Under the pieces are notes generated by a model that was not told the origin of the DNA, did no database searches, and saw nothing but the letters and a program-made list of their open reading frames with translations. From Gammaproteobacteria bacterium (lineage in GTDB: Bacteria; Pseudomonadota; Gammaproteobacteria; Pseudomonadales; Pseudomonadaceae), in assembly GCA_012735335.1 (NCBI GenBank), contig JAAYHO010000100.1:1-11603 (forward strand): a DNA stretch of 11,603 bases. Direction: 5' to 3'. The translations under genes were made by a program, and so were the position numbers. This document shows positions 5,925 to 11,603 of the stretch, in pieces (position 1 is the stretch's first letter; the number at the start of each line of letters is the position of its first letter).

Positions 5925-7829
5925 ATGACCGTGGAAGCCCAGAAGGAAACGCTCGGATTTCAGACTGAAGTGAAGCAACTGCTGCACCTGATGATCCACT
6001 CGATGTACTCGAACAAGGAGATCTTTCTCCGCGAGTTGATTTCCAACGCCTCGGATGCCTCGGACAAGCTGCGTTTCGAAGCCATCGCCAAGCCTGAACT
6101 GCTGGAGAGCGATCCCAATCTGCGTATCCGCATCAGCTCCGATGAAGCTGCCAATACCCTGACCATCGAAGACAACGGCATCGGCATGTCCCGTGACGAG
6201 GTCATCAGTCACCTGGGTACCATTGCCAAGTCCGGTACCGCCAGCTTCATGCAGCAGCTGACCGGTGACCAGAAGAAGGACGCGCAGCTGATCGGCCAGT
6301 TCGGTGTCGGTTTCTACAGTGCCTTTATCGTTGCCGACAAGGTTGAGGTGTTTACCCGCCGCGCCGGTCTGGGCGCCAATGAAGGGGTGCGCTGGGAGTC
6401 GGCGGGTGAGGGTGACTTCACCATCGAGAACATCGACAAGCCCGAGCGCGGTACCCGTATCGTGCTGCACCTGAAGGCCGACGAGAAAGAGTTTGCTGAC
6501 GGCTGGCGTCTGCGTAACGTGATCAAGAAGTACTCCGACCATATCTCCCTGCCGATCGAGCTGCCGAAGCAGCACATGGGTGAGGAGGCGGACAAGCCTG
6601 CCGAGGTTGAGTGGGAAAGCGTCAACCGCGCCAGCGCGCTGTGGACCCGCCCGCGCAATGAGGTGAAGGAAGAGGAATACCAGGAGTTCTACAAGCACGT
6701 CTCCCACGACTTCGAAAATCCGCTGAGCTGGAGCCACAACAAGGTCGAAGGCAAGCTGGAATACACCAGTCTGCTGTATGTGCCCGGCCGTGCGCCGTTT
6801 GACCTGTACCAGCGCGAAGCGCCGCGTGGTCTCAAACTGTATGTGCAGCGGGTGTTCATTATGGATGACGCCGAGCAGTTCCTGCCGCTGTACCTGCGCT
6901 TCGTCAAGGGTGTGGTCGACTCCAACGACCTGTCGCTGAACGTCTCCCGGGAAATCCTGCAGAAGGACCCGGCCATCGACAGCATGAAGTCCGCGCTGAC
7001 CAAGCGCGTGCTCGATATGCTGGAGAAACTGGCGAAAAACGATCCGGAGAAGTACGCCACTTTCTGGAAGGGTTTCGGCAGCGTGATGAAGGAAGGCCCC
7101 GCCGAGGACTATTCCAACCGCGAGAAGATCGCCGGTCTGCTGCGCTTTGCCTCCACCGCGCAGAATGACGACAGTGAAGTGGTCAGCCTGGACGCCTATA
7201 TCGAGCGTATGCAGGAAGGTCAGGACAAGATCTACTACCTCACCGGTGAGCGCTACAACCAGGTCAAGAACAGCCCGCACCTGGAAATCTTCCGCAAGAA
7301 GGGTATCGAAGTGCTGCTGCTGACCGACCGCATCGACGAATGGCTGATGAGCCACCTGAGCGAGTACAAGGACAAGCAGTTCATCGACGTGGCCCGTGGC
7401 GACCTGGACCTGGGCAAGCTGGAAGGCGAAGAGGACAAGCAGGCTCAGGAAGAAGTGGCCAAGGCCAAAGCCGATCTGGTCGAGCGGGTGAAGAAGGTGC
7501 TCGGCGACGAGGTGGACGAGGTCAAGGTCTCCCACCGTCTGACCGATTCACCGGCGGTGTTGGTGATCAATGAGGATGGCATGGGCGTGCAGATGCGCAA
7601 GATCCTCGAAGCCACCGGCCAGAAAGCCCCGGACAGCAAGCCGATCCTCGAGATCAACCCGGTCCACCCGCTGCTGGAGAAGCTGGATCAGGAGCAGGAC
7701 GAAGACCGCTTTGCTGATTTGACGCAGATCCTGTTTGATCAGGCGGCGTTGGCTGCGGGTGAGGCACTGCAGGACCCGGCCAGCTATGTGCGGCGGTTGA
7801 ATGCGCTGTTGGTGGAGTTGAGTAAGTAA
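5925..7829 (+). CDS. htpG: Molecular chaperone HtpG (bacterial Hsp90)
   Basis: This 634-residue protein is full length for a pseudomonad Hsp90 homolog. The N-terminal GHKL ATPase domain has the conserved helix [15 protein letters not shown] (36-50, with the catalytic Glu37 and Mg-binding Asn41), DNGIGM (83-88, nucleotide-binding Asp83), LGTIAKSGT (97-105) and the ATP-lid segment [11 protein letters not shown] (124-134). The middle domain includes the [16 protein letters not shown] region with the conserved catalytic-loop Arg, and the C-terminal dimerisation domain ends in ELSK. It is an ATP-driven cytoplasmic chaperone that assists late folding and remodelling with DnaK. I chose ATG 5925 because it yields the canonical [15 protein letters not shown] start and has GGAGA about 9-10 bases upstream. 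An in-frame ATG 62 codons earlier would place the sigma-32 promoter inside the gene. Transcription is probably heat induced and monocistronic. Confidence 0.98.
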   Translation: MTVEAQKETLGFQTEVKQLLHLMIHSMYSNKEIFLRELISNASDASDKLRFEAIAKPELLESDPNLRIRISSDEAANTLTIEDNGIGMSRDEVISHLGTIAKSGTASFMQQLTGDQKKDAQLIGQFGVGFYSAFIVADKVEVFTRRAGLGANEGVRWESAGEGDFTIENIDKPERGTRIVLHLKADEKEFADGWRLRNVIKKYSDHISLPIELPKQHMGEEADKPAEVEWESVNRASALWTRPRNEVKEEEYQEFYKHVSHDFENPLSWSHNKVEGKLEYTSLLYVPGRAPFDLYQREAPRGLKLYVQRVFIMDDAEQFLPLYLRFVKGVVDSNDLSLNVSREILQKDPAIDSMKSALTKRVLDMLEKLAKNDPEKYATFWKGFGSVMKEGPAEDYSNREKIAGLLRFASTAQNDDSEVVSLDAYIERMQEGQDKIYYLTGERYNQVKNSPHLEIFRKKGIEVLLLTDRIDEWLMSHLSEYKDKQFIDVARGDLDLGKLEGEEDKQAQEEVAKAKADLVERVKKVLGDEVDEVKVSHRLTDSPAVLVINEDGMGVQMRKILEATGQKAPDSKPILEINPVHPLLEKLDQEQDEDRFADLTQILFDQAALAAGEALQDPASYVRRLNALLVELSK

Positions 7830-7839
7830 GGAGTTAGAC

Positions 7840-7862
7840 GGCGGGGCGGGTGCTGCCCCGCC
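7840..7862 (+). terminator. Weak terminator-like hairpin after htpG
   Basis: GGCGGGGC (7840-7847) pairs with GCCCCGCC (7855-7862) across a seven-base loop, 10 bases after the htpG stop. No T tract follows, so its strength as an intrinsic terminator is uncertain. Confidence 0.5.
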
Positions 7863-7878
7863 ATCGCGCAGCAAATAC

Positions 7879-7970
7879 CGTCATTGCGAGCCCGTAGGGC
7901 GTGGCAATCCAGTGGGTGCCGGTCACTCCGAGTAATGGATTGCCGCGTCGCTACGCTCCTCGCAATGACG
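7879..7970. repeat. Large imperfect palindrome, dispersed-repeat type
   Basis: The left arm 7879-7911 opens with CGTCATTGCGAG and closes with GGCAATCCA. The right arm 7936-7970 is its reverse complement, opening with TGGATTGCC and closing with CTCGCAATGACG. Twelve bases at the outer end and nine at the inner end match perfectly, separated by a 12-14 base variable stretch (CCCGTAGGGCGT against GAGCGTAGCGACGC on the same sense). The arms enclose about 24 bases. I recall GTCATTGCGAG...GGCAATCC elements as scattered intergenic repeats in many bacterial genomes, often in inverted pairs. No transposase is present. The element fills the gap between the converging htpG and flagellar-type genes (7830-8014), where I see nothing else, and could act as a bidirectional hairpin. 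Confidence 0.8.
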
Positions 7971-8014
7971 ATGATGTGGGTATGTTGGGTGGGAGCTGCG
8001 ACGCCACTACCACC

Positions 8015-8314
8015 TCAACCTATTTCCTTTTCCCCCTCCGGCGGCACAAACCCCTCCGGCACTTTCCCCTTCAGGTGCCAGGCAAACGCAATGATCTCCG
8101 CTATCGTCCGATACAGCGCTTCAGGAATCTGATCCCCGAGCTCCATCCGCGTCAGCAGGCTGGCCAGGTCGGCGTTTTCGTAGATGGGTACCTCATAGTC
8201 CAGTGCCAACTGGATGATCTGGTCGGCCAGTTCCCCTTCGCCCTTGGCGGTGATGGTCGGGACTTCGGGGCCGCCTTCGTAGAGCAGGGCAATGGCTTCG
8301 CGGGGTTTGCTCAT
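8015..8314 (-). CDS. Stand-alone FlhB C-terminal-domain protein (FlhX/EscU-type)
   Basis: This 99-residue soluble protein corresponds to the cytoplasmic C-terminal part of FlhB/YscU family export-gate proteins, without the membrane domain. The alignment is recognisable by eye: REAIALLYEGGPEVPTITAKGEGELADQIIQLALDYEVPIYE, then LASLLTRMELGDQIPEALYRTIAEIIAFAWHLKG, follows the FlhB pattern (vALxYd, P.v.AKG, A..I...A....VP..e...LAr.L.....iG..IP..ly.avAevla.v..l). It begins at about the residue that follows the NPTH autocleavage site in FlhB, so the cleavage motif itself is absent. In FlhB this domain sets export substrate specificity with FliK. It overlaps the FliK-like gene by one base (TGATG) and has GAGG upstream, so the two are translationally coupled. 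Confidence 0.88.
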   Translation of the reverse strand: MSKPREAIALLYEGGPEVPTITAKGEGELADQIIQLALDYEVPIYENADLASLLTRMELGDQIPEALYRTIAEIIAFAWHLKGKVPEGFVPPEGEKEIG

Positions 8315-9969
8315 CAGGTTACCTCGTCAATCCAGCGTTGCTGTACCGCCTGTTGCGGTTCCGGTGGGCTGCCTCGGTGGCAGCTCAGCTCGCCTACATC
8401 CAAGCCTCTGGTCAGCAGACGGTCGCGCAGCTGGCCCAGTTCCTGATTGACCAGTCGCAGGGTATCCGGCTGCTCCGCCCAGAATTCAGTGCTGACCCGG
8501 CTCCTGTACAGGCGCGCCACCGCCTGCAGCGGGCCGAGGTGATCCAGGTTGAAGGCCAGGCGAATCTCCCACTGCGGCGCGGGTTCCCCTTCGCGTTTGT
8601 CCGGTGCGGCCTGATCACGCTGAATGCGCAGCTGTACCTGAGTGAATTGCTGGGCATCGCGCAGTGGCAGGTCCAGTTGCCAGACGGTCTGGGTGCTGCC
8701 GTCTGTAAAGGTCTGGGTCTGGCCCATGCTCTGGAACTGATGGTGCTGTATGCGCGACAGCAGTGCCGCGGTCAGGCGCAGCAGGCTGCCCAGATCGGGG
8801 GCGTCGTTGAATGCCTGTACCGCCCGGGAGGGCAGGGGGAACAGGCCGGGTTTGACCTGCAGTGCCTGCTGCCAGGGGCTCGGTGGCAGGTTCAGCGCTC
8901 TGCTGGCGTCTGGTGGCAGATGCTGTTGCAGGGTGATCAGCAGGGTAATCAGGCTGGCCTTGAAGTCGGCGCCGGGCAACGGCTCTACCCCCGGTGGGGT
9001 GGCCAGGCTGGCCAGCAGCGGCAGCAGGCGGTCCAGTGGCGGAAGCTGGGTCTGTTGGGCGGGTTGTGCTTGTGCTGTCTGATCCACTGGCACCGCCTGT
9101 ACCCGTGCCGCTGCGCCCATGGCCTGTTGCAACTGCTGCAGGTTGGCTTCGAGAAAGATGCCACTCTGGCGTATCGCCTGGGCGACGCCGGCGGTGTTGC
9201 TCAGATGCTCCGGTGTGGCCACATGGTTGAGTACCTGGCGCATGCTGGTCTGCAGCAATGGCGGCAATTCCGGCAGGGTGGCCAGTTGGCTCAGCACCCG
9301 CAGCATCGGTTCGGCCGGAGCCTGGCTCTGCAGACTGACGCGCATGCCTTGCAGCAGATCCAGCTGGCGCAGTTGCTCGTTGGCACTGGTTATCCGCAGC
9401 GCGCCGCTGTTTTCCACCACCCCGGTGAGCAAGCTGCCGGGGGTTACCGGGCGGCTGCTGTCCAGGCTCAATACAGTGCCCGAGGCAGGCCCCTGCAGTA
9501 CCCTGGCCAGCACCGCAAAACGCGCTTGCTCGCTGGGTACGGGCTGACTTTCCAGTACCCGGGCCTGCACCAGACTGGCTGGCGGGAACAGCTGCGGGTC
9601 AAGTCGGGTGACGACCGCCTGGGTTGCGCCGGGGTTGCCCTGGGCCTGGTTGATGATAGCCAGCAACTGGGTCGGGGTGATCGACTGCACGGTGACACTG
9701 GTGCCGGTCTGCAGCGGCTGGCGGCTGACCACGCTGACCTCCGCGGGTGGTACACCGGCTTTGGCCAGGCGCAGCAGCACTTCGAACTGGCCGTTCTTCG
9801 GTGTGTTTCTGACCACCTCGGCCTCGGTAGTTTCACCGGGTGCCAGCAGCGCTGCGGCAATCGGACGCAGAACCTCCAGCGGCACCGCAGACGCCGCGGC
9901 AGCAGGGCTGGAAGGCCCGGTCCTGGGGCTGCTGGCGGTGATCGGAGGGAGGTTCAGGTCGGGTGTCAT
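8314..9969 (-). CDS. FliK-like flagellar hook-length control protein
   Basis: This 551-residue protein starts at the ATG 9969-9967. Its first ~420 residues are low in complexity and rich in Gln, Ala, Pro and Leu, with an N terminus of Pro/Ser/Ala (MTPDLNLPPITASSPRTGPS). The C-terminal ~120 residues (about 430-551) match the FliK C-terminal (Flg_hook, type III substrate-switch) domain: WQLDLPLRDAQQFTQVQLRI, then FNLDHLGPLQAVARL, then LVNQELGQLRDRLLTRGLDV. FliK proteins measure hook length and act on the FlhB C domain to switch export to filament subunits. The start lacks a good Shine-Dalgarno; a 39-residue N-terminal extension to 10086 is open but less FliK-like. A TATACT (10064-10059, minus) could be its -10. 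It sits beside ccm rather than a flagellar cluster, so it is probably a second FliK-type protein, and its role in hook length is unproven. Confidence 0.82.
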   Translation of the reverse strand: MTPDLNLPPITASSPRTGPSSPAAAASAVPLEVLRPIAAALLAPGETTEAEVVRNTPKNGQFEVLLRLAKAGVPPAEVSVVSRQPLQTGTSVTVQSITPTQLLAIINQAQGNPGATQAVVTRLDPQLFPPASLVQARVLESQPVPSEQARFAVLARVLQGPASGTVLSLDSSRPVTPGSLLTGVVENSGALRITSANEQLRQLDLLQGMRVSLQSQAPAEPMLRVLSQLATLPELPPLLQTSMRQVLNHVATPEHLSNTAGVAQAIRQSGIFLEANLQQLQQAMGAAARVQAVPVDQTAQAQPAQQTQLPPLDRLLPLLASLATPPGVEPLPGADFKASLITLLITLQQHLPPDASRALNLPPSPWQQALQVKPGLFPLPSRAVQAFNDAPDLGSLLRLTAALLSRIQHHQFQSMGQTQTFTDGSTQTVWQLDLPLRDAQQFTQVQLRIQRDQAAPDKREGEPAPQWEIRLAFNLDHLGPLQAVARLYRSRVSTEFWAEQPDTLRLVNQELGQLRDRLLTRGLDVGELSCHRGSPPEPQQAVQQRWIDEVT

Positions 9970-9981
9970 GTGTGTCACATA

Positions 9982-9995
9982 TTGATGTAAATCAG
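9982..9995. promoter_or_regulatory. Candidate FNR/Anr box upstream of ccmA
   Basis: TTGAT-GTAA-ATCAG matches the TTGATNNNNATCAA consensus at nine of ten specified bases (the last A is G). Its centre, 9988.5, is about 42-44 bases upstream of the start expected from the TATAAT at 10020-10025. Class II FNR/Anr sites are centred near -41.5. Oxygen-responsive control of ccm genes by FNR is known in E. coli. The sequence match is direct; binding is inferred. Confidence 0.6.
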
Positions 9996-10019
9996 ACCCA
10001 TATACGGGGGGTGCCAATG

Positions 10020-10025
10020 TATAAT
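10020..10025 (+). promoter_or_regulatory. Candidate -10 element of the ccm operon promoter
   Basis: A perfect TATAAT lies in the gap between the divergent FliK-like gene and ccmA. The -35 region (around 9996-10002, ACCCATA) is poor, as expected for an activator-dependent promoter. Transcription would begin near 10030-10032, leaving a leader of about 95 bases before the GTG. Two copies of TGGCGCC (10025-10031, 10047-10053) flank the start region and can pair with each other. Confidence 0.55.
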
Positions 10026-10126
10026 GGCGCCACTGGAACAGCCGTCTGGCGCCCATGCAGTATAGCGGCAGACGCCTGATAAACATGAGTCATCCGTGAT
10101 ATCTGCCCTGGCGGTAGGGAGTAAAG

Positions 10127-10762
10127 GTGAAGCCACTGGCTGTAGAACTGGACAGTCTGGCGTGCGAGCGTGATCAGCGCGAGCTGTTTGCTTCGCTGTC
10201 GCTGCGACTGGAGCCGGGCGAGGTGTTACAGGTGGCTGGTCCCAACGGCTCGGGCAAGACCAGTCTGCTGCGGATCATGGCTGGTCTGCTGCCGCCCTCT
10301 GCGGGGGATATGCGCTACGGTGGCGAATCGGTGTTTCGCAGTAGCGGGCGGGCCAACTGGCGGCAGCATCGGCTGTTCATCGGCCATGCCCCGGCGGTCA
10401 AGGGCGCGCTGACCGCCGAGGAAAACCTCGCCTGGCTGTGTGCGCTGAGCAGCCCGGTCACTACCGAGCAGATCTGGCAGGCGCTGGAACTGGTCGGTCT
10501 GCGTGGGTTCGAGGACGTTCCCTGCCATAATCTCTCAGCCGGTCAGCATCGCCGAGTGGCGCTGGCCCGACTGTATCTTGAACAGCATCCGGTATGGATT
10601 CTGGACGAACCCTTCACCGCCATCGACAAGGCCGGTGTGGCGGCACTGGAAGGACACATCATGCAGCATGCGGAGCAGGGCGGTCTGGTGATCATGACTA
10701 CCCACCACGGCCTTGACCATCTGCCGGGGGTGCGCTGTCTGGATCTGGGACAGGTGAACTGA
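10127..10762 (+). CDS. ccmA: Haem exporter ATP-binding subunit CcmA
   Basis: This 211-residue ABC ATPase has the usual CcmA length. Visible motifs are Walker [10 protein letters not shown] (38-46), signature [14 protein letters not shown] (136-149), Walker B VWILDEP (156-162), D-loop AID (165-167) and H-loop His at about 193-194 (TTHH). With CcmB it forms the ABC part of the System I cytochrome c maturation complex. ATP hydrolysis there releases holo-CcmE from the CcmC/CcmD module rather than simply pumping haem, according to the established literature. I take the GTG at 10127 as start because TAGGGAG ends five bases before it and the resulting [11 protein letters not shown] matches CcmA N termini. 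The stop overlaps ccmB by one base (TGATG), so the genes are translationally coupled. Confidence 0.95.
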   Translation: MKPLAVELDSLACERDQRELFASLSLRLEPGEVLQVAGPNGSGKTSLLRIMAGLLPPSAGDMRYGGESVFRSSGRANWRQHRLFIGHAPAVKGALTAEENLAWLCALSSPVTTEQIWQALELVGLRGFEDVPCHNLSAGQHRRVALARLYLEQHPVWILDEPFTAIDKAGVAALEGHIMQHAEQGGLVIMTTHHGLDHLPGVRCLDLGQVN

Positions 10763-11433
10763 TGCGGCAGATTGTCTGGTTACTGTTCTGCCGTGAATGG
10801 CGGCTGGCCTGGCGTCGCCCGGGTGATCTGCTCAACCCACTGGTGTTCTTTGCCCTGGTGGTCAGTCTGTTTCCGCTGGCGGTCGGCCCCGAGCCGTCCA
10901 TGCTGCGGGCCATGGCCCCGGGAGTGATCTGGGTGGCGGCGTTGCTGGCGACCCTGTTGTCGCTGGATGGGCTGTTTCGCAGCGATTACGACGACGGTTC
11001 GCTGGAACAATGGGTGCTGTCACCCCACCCGCTGGAGTTGATGGTGCTGGTCAAGGTGCTGCACCACTGGCTGGTCTCCGGGCTGGCCATGGTGGTATTG
11101 GCGCCATTATTTGGCATGATGCTGGCGCTGCCCGCATCGGTATTGCCGGTGCTGGTGCTGACGCTGCTGCTGGGTACGCCGATACTCAGTCTGTTGGGGG
11201 CGGTCGGCGCGGCGCTGACCGTCGGCCTGAAGAGTGGTGGAGTGCTGCTGGCGCTGCTGATTCTGCCGTTGTATATCCCGGTGCTGATCCTCGGCACCGG
11301 GGCGATGGACGCGGCCTTGCAGGGTATGCCGGTGACCGGGTTCATGCTGTGGCTCGGTTGTCTGGCGGTGCTGGCGCTGACGCTGGCACCCTTTGCCATC
11401 GCTGCCGGGTTGCGCATTGGGGTAAGTGAATGA
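10762..11433 (+). CDS. ccmB: Haem exporter membrane subunit CcmB
   Basis: This 223-residue protein is standard for CcmB, with about six membrane segments. The N terminus, LLFCREWRLAWRRPGDLLNPLVFFALVVSLFPLAVGP, is diagnostic, with a basic cytoplasmic start leading into the first helix. The loop SDYDDGSLEQWVLSPHPLELMVLVK (about 74-98) is the conserved region thought to touch CcmA. CcmB is the membrane partner of CcmA in the inner-membrane complex that frees haem-loaded CcmE. The start overlaps the ccmA stop by one base. ccmC follows 19 bases after the stop, in the usual ccmABC order. Nothing unusual was seen. Confidence 0.95.
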   Translation: MRQIVWLLFCREWRLAWRRPGDLLNPLVFFALVVSLFPLAVGPEPSMLRAMAPGVIWVAALLATLLSLDGLFRSDYDDGSLEQWVLSPHPLELMVLVKVLHHWLVSGLAMVVLAPLFGMMLALPASVLPVLVLTLLLGTPILSLLGAVGAALTVGLKSGGVLLALLILPLYIPVLILGTGAMDAALQGMPVTGFMLWLGCLAVLALTLAPFAIAAGLRIGVSE

Positions 11434-11452
11434 TTGCTCAAGCAGGTAACGC

Positions 11453-11603
11453 ATGAAGTGGACGTTTTTCCATAAACTGGGTTCGCCCAAATGGTTCTAT
11501 GACATCAGCGGCCGCTGGCTGCCCTGGTTTGCCGTGGCGGCGGTGCTGCTGCTGGCGGTCGGCTCGGTGTGGGGGCTGTTCTTCGCGCCGCAGGATTTCC
11601 AGC
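11453..11603 (+). CDS. ccmC: Haem lyase/transfer protein CcmC, 5' end only
   Basis: Fifty codons plus one base are present before the window ends. The N terminus MKWTFFHKLGSPKWFYDISG followed by RWLPW and the first hydrophobic helix (residues 23-44) matches pseudomonad CcmC. CcmC is an inner-membrane protein of the haem-handling family that carries a Trp-rich periplasmic motif and places haem onto CcmE; that motif lies beyond this window. An AGG-containing ribosome site (CAGGTAAC) precedes the ATG. It is the third gene of the ccm operon, whose remaining genes should continue downstream. Confidence 0.93.
   Translation, partial: MKWTFFHKLGSPKWFYDISGRWLPWFAVAAVLLLAVGSVWGLFFAPQDFQ

Noticed and set aside
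5880..7535. 551-codon open frame on the minus strand across htpG
   Set aside because: It is wholly antisense to a certain htpG, and its His/Val/Leu/Gln-rich composition is what the complement of GC-rich codons produces. No domain or ribosome site is recognisable.
7884..8132. Small plus-strand frame after htpG
   Set aside because: It lies in the palindromic repeat and runs antisense into the FlhX-type gene; a coding role is unsupported.
8338..9990. 550-codon open frame on the plus strand across the FliK-like gene
   Set aside because: The opposite strand has the recognisable Flg_hook domain and the coupled FlhX partner. The plus frame is Gln/Gly/Leu/Arg-rich with no family features, an artefact of high GC.
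9970..10086. 39-codon N-terminal extension of the FliK-like gene
   Set aside because: It crosses the divergent promoter region and the Anr box, is basic/aromatic and unlike FliK N termini. It cannot be fully excluded, because the preferred ATG has no good Shine-Dalgarno.
1..11603. CRISPR arrays, tRNA/rRNA genes, transposases, toxin-antitoxin or phage-defence modules
   Set aside because: I looked for regular spaced repeats, tRNA-like arms and recognisable mobile or defence proteins on both strands and found none. The repeats present are palindromic intergenic elements only.

Overview
The window looks like chromosomal DNA from a Pseudomonas-type gammaproteobacterium (Pseudomonas or Halopseudomonas level). 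The evidence is the GC-rich coding sequence with strong GGAG-type ribosome sites, the close protein match to pseudomonad SucD, BrnQ/BraB, HtpG and CcmABC, and a gene order sucC-sucD-braB-unknowns-htpG that, as I recall it, matches P. aeruginosa PAO1. All genes look intact. There is no transposase, phage gene, CRISPR array, tRNA or rRNA in the window.

Layout. Bases 1-1010 hold the end of the suc operon (3' end of sucC, all of sucD, and a textbook intrinsic terminator). Bases 1149-3217 hold a branched-chain amino acid carrier (brnQ/braB) followed by a DUF599 membrane protein, probably one transcript, ending at a hairpin shared with the convergent lipoprotein gene (3309-3665, minus). Divergent from the lipoprotein is a three-gene operon: two tandem PaaI-type hotdog thioesterases overlapping by 4 bases, then a membrane protein of unknown function (3784-5704). 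A 220-base gap with nested palindromes and a heat-shock (sigma-32 type) promoter leads into htpG (5925-7829). A gap carrying a large dispersed-type palindromic repeat (7879-7970) follows. Next, on the minus strand, is a FliK-like hook-length-control protein translationally coupled to a stand-alone FlhB C-terminal-domain protein (FlhX type). Divergent from these is the cytochrome c maturation operon ccmA-ccmB-ccmC (10127 to the window edge).

Functional themes. SucCD is a TCA-cycle enzyme. BrnQ imports Leu/Ile/Val. HtpG is the bacterial Hsp90. CcmA and CcmB form the ABC transporter part of System I haem handling, with CcmC presenting haem to CcmE. The FliK-like/FlhX pair consists of two known kinds of partner in the flagellar export specificity switch, placed here outside any flagellar cluster.

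The best regulatory signals I can read directly are a near-perfect sigma-32 promoter in front of htpG (CTTGAAA, 14 bases, CCCCATCA) and a 9/10 FNR/Anr box (9982-9995) placed roughly where a class II activator site should sit relative to a perfect TATAAT, upstream of ccmA. I see no clearly new multi-gene system. The items most worth a second look are the FliK-like/FlhX pair beside ccm, the Anr-type ccm promoter, the competing hairpins upstream of htpG, and the palindromic repeat at what may be a synteny junction.
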